Shown here: positions 32,553-44,403 of the stretch, piece by piece | Layout: the number at the start of each line of letters is the position of its first letter | Position numbering within the stretch: the first letter of the stretch is position 1 | Assembly: GCF_026151205.1 (NCBI RefSeq) | Contig: NC_087081.1 | Location: forward strand, 2,113,246 to 2,177,245 | Source of the DNA: Bolinopsis microptera | Taxonomy: Eukaryota > Ctenophora > Tentaculata > Lobata > Bolinopsidae | Reading direction: 5' to 3' | DNA length: 64,000 nt | Made by a program: the position numbers and the translations under genes | Notes under the pieces: model-generated | The model's input: only the letters and a program-made list of their open reading frames with translations | The model's database searches: none | What the model was told of the DNA's origin: nothing

Positions 32553-32878
32553 TCCTAGCCGAAATTATCGCTGGTCAAGGGTCAGCGCTCATGTGTAATT
32601 GTATTGCGCGATCTATTTTCAATCGCGCGTCCTGAAAATCGAGTCTAAAAATCTATCTTCTACTACATTTTTTGAGCAATCACCCTGATACTTTCAGGAT
32701 ATGTTCTAAGGATCATTCATGTTCTTGGACCTCATTTTTTGACGATTTTTCCAGGTCCAGAAATGTAGGAGAAGATAGATTTTTAGACTTGCTTTTCAGG
32801 ATGCGCGATTGAAAATTGCTTGCGCAATACAATTACACATAAGCGCTGACCTTAGACCAACGATAATTTCGGATCGGA
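32553..32878. mobile_element. Foldback MITE with ~110-bp arms
   Basis: The left arm (about 32558-32672) and right arm (about 32766-32875) are inverted: CGAAATTATCGCTGGTC against GACCAACGATAATTTCG, GTGTAATTGTATTGCGC against GCGCAATACAATTACAC, and TCTAAAAATCTATCTTCTAC against its complement. The loop is about 90 nt. No ORF. The target duplication is unclear. Confidence 0.82.
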
Positions 32879-33362
32879 ACAATATTTTTTCATCGGACCA
32901 AAAGCAGCTGATAGATATCCCTCCCTTCTATCAGAAACAACTATAAAATCAATTTCGAGAGAATTTTGACGAAAACCCCCCTGGCCCCCTAGCCTTAATG
33001 TATCAATGTGTATTTTTTGAATAATTTTCTAATCTTCAGCAAACCCCTTTTTTTCATTATCACATTTTACCAAATTTAGACCCTTGAATTATAATCGGGC
33101 TCCATTAGATGGAAGTTGAAAGTCATGATTTTACAAATCACTATCAATTGCTATTGATTTGAGTTTTTAAGGCATTTGACTTAAATATTCAGATTTGACT
33201 TAAATATTCAAATTTTTAAGGCATTTGACTTTTAAATGACTAATATTGCCCAATATCATACTCATGGTATGATTATTATATGATTATTTTAATTGTAAAT
33301 TATAAGATATTTTATTTTGATATCCCAATTTTCCACTTTTAACCTGCTTTTACCTAGTTATT

Positions 33363-35918
33363 ATGAGTTTATTGACACTGAGTGGACTCTTTGTGATTCT
33401 TGCGGAATGTTTGGGGGCCAGTGAATTAACTAAAAAACTGGTGATTACTGTTGGAGAAAATGACAGGTTTACTGCCAGTCTACCAGATGGTATGTATAAT
33501 GTCTATATTCAAACGAAATTTATCATTTTTTATTCACTTTAAAATGTCGTTAGGTACTGAGAGTTAATGCAACAACCTATCTGCCAGTGGAACGTTTGTG
33601 AACATATAGTTTTTATCATAAATTTAATTTTCAGGGTATGATAAGTTAGATGACAACTTCAGAGGATATTTTGTTAAACTAGATGATTCCACTGGATGCA
33701 AAAAGAACCTTACAATCCATGGCTTGGAGGTATTATTGTTATTTCAACTCATGTGTTCTCGAAAACATTAAATTGAACTTGAATCGCAGTCTCTAGCTCT
33801 AGTAGTTTCATAGCTCTGCAGCTTCTTTTTTGCTATTAATTGACAATATTCGTCTCTATTTTAACTAGAAGTAAGTAGGTATAACTATTAAACTCTAATT
33901 AATTATATAATTCTTCAGAAGAGTGGTGATAACATTAACAAATTCATTACCTTCATCGACTGGCCTGGTGATTCAGATTGTCAATTTCTAAATGTCATTA
34001 AAAACCTTAAGAGTATCTCAATCAGCCATTTTGTTTTAGTGTTAAACAGGTATGTGAATGTATTCAAATTTTAATGCTATTTCAAATATTATATTATCAT
34101 CATTGTGGATAGAATTTTTGGGGAATCAAAATTACCTTTTATGTCTGTATGTGATTTTTCGTCGTTTAATTCAACGTTATCAAATTTAGTTTACATCTAT
34201 AATTTAACATGACTTTAATATGATTATTTTCGTTGGAAAACTTGACTTGTGGAGATTACACGTCCAGTAATCAGTTTATTTTGCTACGGAATACTGATAG
34301 TACAACACTACAACATCCTAACTTCGTTAAATTTCAGGGACGAAGAACCTATCCGTAAAGTTGATGGTGCAAATTTTGTTCTACTGGACTATAATGGACG
34401 TAAAGAAGATTCTCAAACTGTACTTAATTTCAAAAAACTAGTCAGCAATAATGGGACTTTGCGCAAGATCGAAGTAAGTGCCATGTCAGTACCGATGCAG
34501 TATTACAGTGCTGTCATCAATTCAGCTACATTTGTAAAATTCCCAAATGCCCGAAATTGTTGGGTGACTTTTGCAGACTGTTCTCCTTTTCAAAGGAATG
34601 ATATGATTGAAAAGGGTTTTGTCTTTAATTCGCCTTATTGGAACACATAATTATTTGACAGGTGGAACAAATAAATTTTTATCAGGTGGAAACACAGAGG
34701 GACACAGAAAACAATTCAACCATCCCCATGTCCAGTATGGCTATTCTGTTTGTCACAGTGGCCTTTGTCACCCTCATGACTGTCAGTATAGGATGGCTGG
34801 TGTTTTACTACGCGCAGCGCTGCAGACAACGCAACATGCGTGAGAGAATGCAGGTTAGAATATACGTTTATATAGTATCCTTAGATAGGTATAAATTGGT
34901 AGATGTAATTGTATCTATTGAGGAGGATATGGGGGGGGGGGGGGGGGGGGCTGTTCCGCTGTGTTGGATTGTGCAACAGAAATCTACAGTACGTGATAAT
35001 GTGATTTGGGTGAGGACGAGTTACTCACACTATCGAAATGTTCTCTTGAGTTCTAGAAGCATGAATTCGGTAAAATTCCTTCCGACTTCCACACAATTAT
35101 TATGAATTATGACAAATGTTGCGCCATATTATCAAAATTAATTTGCAAGATTCGTTGTATTTCAAATTCACGATAAAAATATGTTTCACCGGTGCTATCA
35201 GTATTTTGCAACATAAAATTAACAACAACGAAATTGGCCTGGGACCCTAGCCAATTTCGTTGATTACATTTTATGATTAGCACCTCACTTGGTAAGATCA
35301 GGACTTCAGGTATAACAGCCTAGATGGTTTATTACTAGGTAATTAAAAGGTAAGAATTTATCGGAACCCTGTAACCATTAATTTAAGATTAGCGGGGATT
35401 AATTATTCGTTACATATATAATCAAGTATTTGCCGAAAATTCCAGTTCCGTATCGATTTCGCATTTTAAGTGGCTTTATTTCGTCTCTGTATAGAATCAA
35501 GTTAGCTTCTTAATTAATATGTGATATTAATTAATATTGTATATGTATATATTAATTAATATTGATAATATGTAGCTTGCTTTCGATTCCATGATCGATC
35601 AGGCTGTTGGTTAGGTGTTTGTTGGATGTTTGTTGGGTGTTTATTTTAGTCTTTTTCTTTCCTTTTTTCTCTTGTTTTCGAGTATTGTCTGATCCATGAC
35701 TTTCACCAAACGAAGGAAGGAGAGTATACCATAGTTTCTATAAGATTCTAATGGATTAATGGCGATAATTCACATGACAATGTTAATTACATAATAACAA
35801 TTTTAATCATAATATTATGTGACTCTTGTTACTTTTTAAATATTATATAGAACCCTCCCTAAATGTTCTAGAACCTCAACGAATTATCCGAAAGTGCAGA
35901 AGTATCTGTAAATCCAAA
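33363..35918 (+). CDS. Secretory single-pass membrane protein, goliath/RNF13-like N-terminal part
   Basis: Predicted exons 33363-33489, 33635-33729, 33919-34049, 34338-34473 and 34662-34853; a weaker sixth is 35872-35918. All introns are GT..AG with agreeing phases. The protein starts with a signal peptide (MSLLTLSGLFVILAECLGAS). A ~160-residue ectodomain follows with GYFVKLDDSTGC and an FITFIDWPGDSDC segment, reminiscent of the protease-associated fold of goliath/RNF13-type E3 ligases. Then comes one membrane helix (about 190-213, AILFVTVAFVTLMTVSIGWL) and a basic stop-transfer stretch (QRCRQRNMRERMQ), very like the juxtamembrane region of that family. No RING exon was found anywhere downstream, so the gene is incomplete here, or truncated by the piggyBac-like insertion starting 16 bp after exon 6. 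Exons 1-5 are well supported; the family assignment is inferred. Confidence 0.68.
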
Positions 35919-35934
35919 GTAAGTGATATTTTAA

Positions 35935-38929
35935 CCCATTAGGGACGACGAGTTTTAAAGTTTGCCGATTTTGATGCCGTTTAACACACTAGGTCACATT
36001 ACAGCAAAAATGAGGTATCCAAAAAAGCTAATCTGTATCTCGTTTACTTTAAAAGATACAACTATGGTCGCATACGACCCACTCGTCCGGGTCGCAAACG
36101 ACCCATCACGGTTTTTTGGCTTTAACTTCTGAAACAAAGACGTTAGGATAAAATAAAAACTGTAGCATAAGTTTAAAAAATATGGTCAATACTGTGTGAC
36201 TCCAACTTTTTAAAAATAAAGAATTTGGGTCATTAACGACCCACTCGGCTCACTCGCTTATTACTACATATGTCCATGTTACTTCTTGAATTCAGCTTAA
36301 AACATGACATCATAAGTGCAAAATCGCCTCTCAGCAAGTGATAATCATCATAAACTACGAAAAATCGGTAAAATGGGTCATTAGCGACCCACTAGGACCA
36401 CAAAATTTATTAATCAAATATAATGTTGTCAAACTTTTACAAATATTAGTATGTTATAATACTATAATACCTCCGCCACTGAGTGCTGCGCGCTATAATT
36501 CCCGACAGCTTGCTGGAGGGAATTTGCGGGCACGAAGTTGCGGAGGTATTATATTTTATAATACGTTCCGGTTCCGATTGCAGAAGGGGTGTAATCCGAT
36601 ACGTGCGCATCATACAATATAGTGTCTAATATATAGAACGCCAGTGTTATTTGTTTTGAAACTTGCCGCCAGCCAGTCTGAGTCTGGGCTGATAATACCC
36701 TCGCTTCTCTTGCGGGAAAAATGAGCAAATTATCAGCCCTCGGTGTCCCCGAGTTTTAGTGGATATAATTCCCGGAAGGTATTATAAGTTAAAACATGTT
36801 ATATCTTGGTCATTACTCCCGTACGTTGATTTAACTTTTAAAATCGATCAACTGGGTCAATAACGACCCACTCGGAAGTTAAACCACGTCATTAATTATT
36901 AGTATCATGCTATTCCACCATCAAGAAATACACTCGTCGGTCTTAATTCCACGCAAACCACGGTTGGTTGACCACTAGCCCTCCTGAGATTTGGAGTCTC
37001 ACGGTGATCTGCAGATCACGTCACCCAATCACTGACAAATATAATAATGGGCAGAATTGGATTGATAGGTAGGCGAGTTAATTAGCTGTTAGAACACGAC
37101 CGTAATGTCGCGAGACAGCAAACAACATGCCTATCTTTTCCCGATTCCTAGAATGTCCAAGAAGAACTATACAACTGCTGGATTCAGATTTCAGATGGCT
37201 GCATCTACTCTCTTCGCAGCTTCATTTCTTTACTTCTTAGAGGCCGTTCATATATTACGTAATCACTTATTGGACAATTTTTACGCCCCCCCCCCACCAC
37301 ATAGCTATTATGTCAAAATTACACAGGCGTAATCATATGGAAACCCCCCTTGACCCCTTCCCTCTCGGCCGATTACGTGATACTTCTTTTCGTTTTTTAA
37401 AAGCTGCTTCGTTGTTGCGGGGTTTGTTACCCACAACGAGGTCTGAGAGATTGCAGGTTGCAGCACCGCCAGCCAGATGGGGGGGGGGGGGGGGCTTTTT
37501 CCCTGTCCTTCACAGAGCTGTAGATGTAGCAATCTGAATGCATCAGTTGTTTAGTTATTCTCGTACTTTCTAGGAACCTCAAACAGTTTGGCATGTTGGA
37601 TTAGATTATGCAATTTGACCACTCGTCTTTCAGTATTTACCCAAGGTTACAGCATATCTCGTATACTTCGTTCAGGGGATTTTTCTTGAGTGACATGATC
37701 TGATCACCGTGGGACCCTGGGTCTCAAGCGGTGGGTTGTAGCAGGTCGTTTACCAAGATTCGAAATTGACGAAAAAGGTAACAGAATCTAATAAGCAACA
37801 ACAACAGCATGGCTAACCTAGCAAGTTAGGAAGGAGGGCCGATTTCCTTTTCTTTTGCGGCACGGCCACGGTCCTTTCGGTACAGATTTCCACGCACCAT
37901 AGTCAGGACGCAACTCCAGGCATATGCAGTAGTGTTATTCTCGCAGCTCTTTGATGAGTGATGACGGCCCTTCAGTTGGCCCTGGATATCAGAAGGGCTA
38001 GTTGTCAGCCACCGTGGTTTGCGTGGAATTAAGACCGACGTGTGTCTTTCTTGATGGTGGAGCAGCATGATACTGATAATTGATGACGTGGTTCAACTTC
38101 CAAGTGGGTCGTTATTGACCCAGTTGATCGATTTTAAAAGGTAAATCAACGTACAGGAGTAATGACCAAGATATAACATGTTTTTATACTAATATTTGTA
38201 AAAGTTTGACAACATTATATTTAATTAATAAATTTTGTGGTCCTAGTGGGTCGCTAATGACCCATTTTACCGATTTTTCGTAGTTTATGATGATTATCAC
38301 TTGCTGAGAGGCGATTTTGCACTTATGATGTCATGTTTTAAGCTGAATTCAAGAAGTAACATGGACATATGTAGTAATAAGCAAGTGAGCCGAGTGGGTC
38401 GTTCATGACCCAAATTCGTTATTTTTTAAAAGTTAGAGTCACACAGTATTGACCATATTTTTTAAACTTATGCTACAGTTTTTATTTTATCCTAACGTCT
38501 TTGTTTCAGAAGTTTAAGCCGAAAAACCGTGATGGGTCGTTTGCGACCCGGACGAGTGGGTCGTATGCGACCGCAGTTAGTAAACAGCGTCTAGCTCTGT
38601 TTGTGAACATCTTATTATCACGGGCTTTTCATATGTCTCAAGGGAATCGTTGCCCGCAACTATTTTGTCGTCAACAAAATAAGCCTACATAAAGTTTAAA
38701 TGTCCCAATCAAGGCAAGAAGTTAAGTGAAATATTTTCCAATTATGGCGACTAATTAGCCTAATTATTTAGTTGTTAGTGATTAATTGGGTCTCGACTGG
38801 AAAGTCAATAATGTAGCCCAATAAATTTTGAGCATATGTGCGAAAGATTCGCGGCATTTAGTATTTTGGTTTGTCCTCTATAGCCTCTAGAAAAGGTGGG
38901 TCGTAAACGACCCTATCGTCCCTAATGGG
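35935..38929. mobile_element. 2995-bp piggyBac-like element with ~1-kb inverted arms
   Basis: Termini CCCATTAGGGACGA (35935) and TCGTCCCTAATGGG (ending 38929) are perfect inverted repeats bounded by TTAA (35931-35934 and 38930-38933), the hallmark of piggyBac elements. Nearly all of 35935-36990 is inverted at 37930-38929. The arms contain repeated palindromes such as GGGTCGCAAACGACCC and GGGTCATTAACGACCC, likely transposase-binding-type subterminal repeats. The middle (about 37000-37930) holds short frames but no recognisable transposase, so it is non-autonomous. A MITE at 36460-36781 is nested in the left arm only. Confidence 0.9.
36460..36781 (+). mobile_element. 322-bp MITE, copy 1, flanked by TTATAA
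   Basis: TTATAA lies at 36454-36459 and 36782-36787. By eye the sequence is the exact reverse complement of 48801-49122. Sub-terminal ATAATACCTCCGCC and ATAATACCTTCCGGG are partly inverted. The right arm of the host piggyBac-like element lacks it (about 38180-38200), giving an empty site. It has no ORF of known family. Confidence 0.92.
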
Positions 38930-38933
38930 TTAA

Positions 38934-40320
38934 GATATCCTTTCTTGGCAAGAGATTGCCTCAAGTAAGAAAATGAGTAACTTACTAGTTTTTTTAAATA
39001 ACGCTATTTTTTTTAAGTTTTCAGTATTTTTCAGATAATTGTCCAAATCAGATTTATGCAAAACTGTGATCAAATTATGGGTATTAAATATTAAATAGGA
39101 GACAGTTTTGAGACATTGCCAGGCATTTGTATTTTGTAGGTTTCTTATTTTGTTTGTAGGATTTCAAGGTATTTGCAGGCATTTCAAGGATTTTGAAAGT
39201 ATTTACAATTATTTTTCGAATGTTGATGCTTGCAGGTGATAGATCTAAAATCTTAAACACTGGAACAAGGTGTTCAATCATGTTCTTTTCGACACGTGAC
39301 ATTGCATCAACCAGTCAGCTTCCAGCATTAACCGATCAAAACCCTGAATCACGTGTCAAATCACGTGCCAAAACAAATATGGTGCTCCCTATAATAGCAA
39401 TCGACTTGGTAATGGTTTAATAAAGAATAGTTTTAACCAATTAAAATCACACCGATGAATCTAGAATTGCAGCAATAGAATGACTGGAAAATCAAATATA
39501 ACTGATTATATAATTTAACTTCGTCACCGGCCTTGAACGAATCATCATTTATGGGGTTTATGGGTCTAATATGATCTCATCAATTTATAATTTGTTGCAA
39601 TTATATTATATGAAGTGGAACGAACCAGTTTGAATCGAAACTTTTCGTGATTTTGTCGGAAAGGTATTGTTACATATGCGTAATCCAATCAAAGTTTTGT
39701 CATCCGTAAATTAAGATTACAGAGAAATCCCGATTTGCTGCGCCCGATTTACTTGTGGGTAATTCCTTTCTCCAGAATTTTTATTTTTTGAAATTTGATT
39801 TTTTTCCCAAAAATTTTCATATTTTTTCTGTCAGATGTTTCGGATTCTTTAACGGCAATTTCTTTCTTCTTTATGTCTCGAGCAGTTGTTCTTCCGATTC
39901 CAAATTGTAGAGAAGCCGCTTTCCAGCATGTTTAATGTTTAGATAAGATTCGAGTAAGGGTTTAAAAAGTAAGCTTAATTAACAAAAAGAAGAGCGTTTG
40001 TTCGGGAATTTTCTGTGACTAAGATAAAAAACCATGCCATGGTCTCTATCAAGTTTATTTCTCATTTTTTCGTTCTGTTTAAACCACGTATCTAAACATT
40101 TAACATACCATTATAAGGTAGTGCTCCTCAATCAATCAATCAATCTTAGAATGAAACCGAATTGTTTAAGATCTGATCCCATCATGATAGAATCCATATT
40201 GTTTGAAATTAAGCGGATTGCATGCAATTTTTAAGACGGTTTCGAATCAAGTTGTTAACTTTCCTCCACACCTGATTGATGGCTTAAAAATCTAAAGCAT
40301 CATAAGCTTTAAGTTATAAA
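38934..40320. other. No confident gene
   Basis: AT-rich. The frame at 39193-39420 is open and lies between AG and GT, but it does not join in phase to the upstream membrane-protein gene and matches no family I know. No RING motif is present. Confidence 0.5.
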
Positions 40321-40343
40321 ATGACCAACGACTGGTCAATCAC

Positions 40344-41015
40344 GTGGTCCCCACATGGTCTCCACGTGTCCCGGTCATTGGTCACTGGTCAGTCACATGG
40401 TCCCCACGTGTCCCGGTCATTGGTCACTGGTCAGTTACATGGTCTCCACGTGTCCCGGTCATTGGTCACTGGTCAGTTACATGGTCCCCACGTGTCCCGG
40501 TCATTGGTCACTGGTCAGTTACATGGTCTCCACGTGTCCCGGTCATTGGTCACTGGTCAGTTACATGGTCTCCACGTGTCCCGGTCATTGGTCACTGGTC
40601 AGTCACATGGTCTCCACGTGTCCCGGTCATTGGTCACTGGTCAGTTACATGGTCTCCACGTGTCCCGGTCATTGGTCACTGGTCAGTCACATGGTCTCCA
40701 CGTGTCCCGGTCATTGGTCACTGGTCAGTTACATGGTCTCCACGTGTCCCGGTCATTGGTCACTGGTCAGTTACATGGTCTCCACGTGTCCCGGTCATTG
40801 GTCACTGGTCAGTCACAATATGGTCTCCACGTGTCCCGGTCATTGGTCACTGGTCAGTCACATGGTCTCCACGTGTCCCAGTCATTGGTCACTGGTCAGT
40901 TACATGGTCTCCACGTGTCCCGGTCATTGGTCACTGGTCAGTTACATGGTCTCCACGTGTCCCGGTCATTGGTCACTGGTCAGTCACAATATGGTCTCCA
41001 CGTGTCCCGGTCATT
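40344..41015. repeat. 42-bp minisatellite, left block, about 16 copies
   Basis: The unit contains CCACGTGTCCCGGTCATTGG and TCACTGGTCAGT. Most copies are 42 bp and some are 45 bp with an added ATA; both lengths are multiples of three, so three plus-strand frames stay open over hundreds of codons. These repetitive reading frames are not genes. The block is continuous with 41769-42640 apart from a hAT insertion. Confidence 0.97.
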
Positions 41016-41768
41016 CAGAGGCACATATTAGGTGCGATGGGTGCGGGATCGCACAATTTACCGTTTTCCGCACATTTCCGCATAATTAATTGTTTTCCGC
41101 ACATTTCCGCACATTTTGTAATTTTCTGCATATTTCTGCATAATCTAGCATTTTCCGCGTAATTTCGCATAATTTTGAAATTTTCGCGTTGCGTTAAGAT
41201 TTTCGAGTGTAAAAACCAAAATATGTTAAAAGTCGGGCCCTTTTAGGACCGTGACTCAGGCCCTTTCGGGACCCTGACCCAGGCCCTTTCGGGACCGTGA
41301 CCCAGGCCCTTTTGGAACTCATACCTAGGCCACGTGACCCAGTTACCACGTGACCGAGGCCCTTTCGGGACCCTGACCCAGGCCCTTTCAGGACCGTGAC
41401 CCAGGCCCTTTTGGAACTCGTGCCTAGGCCACGTGACCCGGTTACCACGTGACCCAGGCCCTTTCGGGACCGTGACCCAGGCCCTTTCGGGACCGTTACC
41501 CAGGCCCTTTCGGGACCGTGACCCAGGCCCTTTCGGGACCGTGACCCAGGCCGTTATGGAACCCTCGTCGTTACCGTACTTCGATTATAGTGTATCAGTT
41601 ATCATTCGTAACTTCACCACATCATCTGATTACTCTATATCACATCACAACGTCATGGACCGTTTAATTGGTAAAAATTTACCGCACCTTACCGCACATT
41701 TTACCTTTATAGTCGGGTGCGGTACCGCATAATTTCGATTTTTTTACCGCACCTAATATGTGCCTCTG
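41016..41768. mobile_element. 753-bp non-autonomous hAT element in the minisatellite
   Basis: The termini CAGAGGCACATATTAGGTGC and its exact inverted complement are flanked by a perfect 8-bp duplication CGGTCATT (41008-41015 and 41769-41776). CAGNG ends with 8-bp duplications define hAT elements. The interior is a 23-bp tandem array (GGCCCTTTCGGGACCGTGAC unit, about 41230-41560) with interspersed CACGTGACC, and repeated CCGCACATTT-type words near both ends. No transposase. Confidence 0.95.
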
Positions 41769-42640
41769 CGGTCATTGGTCACTGGTCAGTCACATGGTCT
41801 CCACGTGTCCCAGTCATTGGTCACTGGTCAGTTACATGGTCTCCACGTGTCCCGGTCATTGGTCACTGGTCAGTCACATGGTCTCCACGTGTCCCGGTCA
41901 TTGGTCACTGGTCAGTCACAATATGGTCTCCACGTGTCCCGGTCATTGGTCACTGGTCAGTTACATGGTCTCCACGTGTCCCGGTCATTGGTCACTGGTC
42001 AGTTACATGGTCTCCACGTGTCCCGGTCATTGGTCACTGGTCAGTTACATGGTCCCCACGTGTCCCGGTCATTGGTCACTGGTCAGTTACATGGTCTCCA
42101 CGTGTCCCGGTCATTGGTCACTGGTCAGTCACATGGTCTCCACGTGTCCCGGTCATTGGTCACTGGTCAGTTACATGGTCCCCACGTGTCCCGGTCATTG
42201 GTCACTGGTCAGTTACATGGTCTCCACGTGTCCCGGTCATTGGTCACTGGTCAGTTACATGGTCCCCACGTGTCCCGGTCATTGGTCACTGGTCAGTTAC
42301 ATGGTCTCCACGTGTCCCGGTCATTGGTCACTGGTCAGTCACATGGTCTCCACGAGTCCCGGTCATTGGTCACTGGTCAGTCACAATATGGTCTCCACGT
42401 GTCCCGGTCATTGGTCACTGGTCAGTCACAATATGGTCTCCACGTGTCCCGGTCATTGGTCACTGGTCAGTTACATGGTCTCCACGTGTCCCGGTCATTG
42501 GTCACTGGTCAGTCACATGGTCTCCACGTGTCCCGGTCATTGGTCACTGGTCAGTCACATGGTCTCCACGTGTCCCGGTCATTGGTCACTGGTCAGTCAC
42601 ATGGTCTCCACGTGTCCCGGTCATTGGTCACTGGTCAGTC
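41769..42640. repeat. 42-bp minisatellite, right block, about 20 copies
   Basis: Continuation of 40344-41015 with the same unit and the same 45-bp variant (CACAATATGG). The copy split by the hAT element resumes with CGGTCATTGGTCACTGG. Confidence 0.97.
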
Positions 42641-42644
42641 ACAT

Positions 42645-43195
42645 GGACTTCTTTCAAGAAAATATAACTATTGTATTATTAGCTGATAAAGCCGATACAA
42701 CAGCTGTTGATCTCGGACACCAAAGGGGCCCCCTTACACAGAAAAACAAATAATATCAGTTCAGTTAGATGCCCCTGCTTGTGGAGATTGGGGTGCCTCC
42801 ACAAGATGCATTATGTCATTTCTCAAGAAAATATTATCTTAATAGCTACCCGATGTAAGTATGAACTTGAATTTGAACACATTTAAGCCGATTAGCGACA
42901 AGTTGCATTCAGTAACATTATGTCATCTTTCAAGAAAATATAACTATCGTACTATTATTAGCTAATAACGCCGATATTACAATAGCTGTTGATCTCGGAC
43001 ACCAAAGGGGCCCCCTTAAAAACAGAAAAACAAATAATATCAGTTCAGTTAGATGCCCCTGCTTGTGGAGATTGGGGTGCCTCAACGAGATGCATTATGT
43101 CATTTCTCAAGGAAACGTCTTAATAGCTACCCGATATAAGTATTTAACTGAACTTGAATTTGAACACATTTAAGCCGGTTAACTATCTAGTTATA
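42645..43195. repeat. ~280-bp tandem duplication
   Basis: 42650-42928 and 42930-43195 share long blocks (TTTCAAGAAAATATAACTAT; GATCTCGGACACCAAAGGGG; GATGCCCCTGCTTGTGGAGA; TTGAATTTGAACACATTTAA) with small indels. No ORF spans it. Confidence 0.9.
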
Positions 43196-44051
43196 CAGCA
43201 TTGTGATGTCACCCTAATTGTGGTACAGAATGTTGAATTACCTGTAGTGCTTAACGTTGAGGTTAAGAACAAGAAACTTCTAGCGTCACTTAAACTATGC
43301 TATACTAACCTATGCTAGCTGAAGGTGATTTACACAAGTTTTTTGAGAGCTCCTGCTAATAAAATCCTTTCGTATCACTTATATGTTTTGAATACCCCCC
43401 TCCATGTATGCTATGCTATTTCTTCAGACATGATCAATGTTATGGTTTGTTATCGTAACCAATAATCAAGTAGGAAATAACCATGTCACACTTAGCTTTG
43501 CTTCAAGGTGACGTGTCGGGTGATGTATGTGGTACAATGCATGTATTTCCCACGTCCCACACGTCGTACTTTTACTGTTGCTGAAAACAAAATTAACTCC
43601 CAAATTTTGGCATTGAATCCTTGAATACAAACTGTTCTGAAAGTATCCAAATTCCAAGTTTGGGTTTAAGTTTGTACCCCTTCATTCCTCAAATTTCACT
43701 TAAAAGTGACACCACACACTTAATATCACATTCCATTCCACATGGTTTGTTCTCAGTATTGAAATTGAGATAACAGTGTTGAGTCCTTTAGAAGGATTTA
43801 GTTTGTTCCAGAACACATACATCAGTTTATTGAAGATCAGTTAACTGTGTCGTCTCTCTTCAGTTGCAGTTCTCTTGTCGAACTTTAGTACGTGTCGAAC
43901 TAGAGTCCTAGAAGCGCACTCTAGTTCTACAGAGTCGAACTTTAGGGTTTGGCGAACTACAGTACGTGTCGAGTACGTGTACTTTATTACAGTATGGCGC
44001 TAGATGAAGTAGAGAAATTAGAACATACTGGATTTTTCATTTCCTCGAATA
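43196..44051. other. No gene recognised
   Basis: GTCGAACT(T/A)A-type words recur at 43875-43980. Nothing else is recognised. Confidence 0.5.
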
Positions 44052-44136
44052 TAGCTTTCGACTAGCGGGTTTCTAGTAGTATTTAATATATTATGTATTT
44101 ATTAAAGTTTACTAGAAACCCGCTAGTCGAAAGCTA
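44052..44136. repeat. Perfect 27-bp stem hairpin
   Basis: Arms 44052-44078 (TAGCTTTCGACTAGCGGGTT..) and 44110-44136 are exact complements around a 31-nt AT-rich loop. The length suits a tiny foldback MITE or a structured RNA precursor; nothing decides between them. Confidence 0.9.
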
Positions 44137-44288
44137 GCACTTTTATTCTGACGTATATTTTCCCTCACTTCCGACGTTATTTACAAGCAATTTAATTTTT
44201 CCCATCCATTTGCGAAATTATTTTATGTTTTGTATGCATGTTTGTATATTATATAGCTTATGTATGTAATTATGTATGTATAACTTAT

Positions 44289-44403
44289 ATTATAATTCGA
44301 ACAATTGAAACAAATCAAATTGGCGGGCAAACGATCCGTTTCATGATATGTATAAAAACAATACCAATCATCAGTGATTTGTTTCAATTGTTCGAATTAT
44401 AAT
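44289..44403. repeat. Perfect 29-bp stem hairpin
   Basis: Arms 44289-44317 (ATTATAATTCGAACAATTGA..) and 44375-44403 are exact complements around a 57-nt loop. Probably a small MITE; a structured transcript is possible. It is the second perfect hairpin within 350 bp. Confidence 0.9.

Noticed and set aside
34474-34650. Continuation of the membrane-protein exon 4 frame to a stop at 34650
   Set aside because: GTAAGT at 34474 and the AG before 34662 restore the membrane helix in phase; read-through would give a short secreted form, possible but less likely.
37105-38068. Short ORFs in the loop of the piggyBac-like element as transposase remnants
   Set aside because: No recognisable transposase motif or DDD context could be seen.
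39193-39420. 75-residue frame between AG and GT
   Set aside because: It does not join in phase to the gene at 33363-35918 and matches no family.
40321-42753. Long plus-strand ORFs (236-331 codons) in three frames
   Set aside because: They are translations of the 42/45-bp minisatellite and have no protein character.
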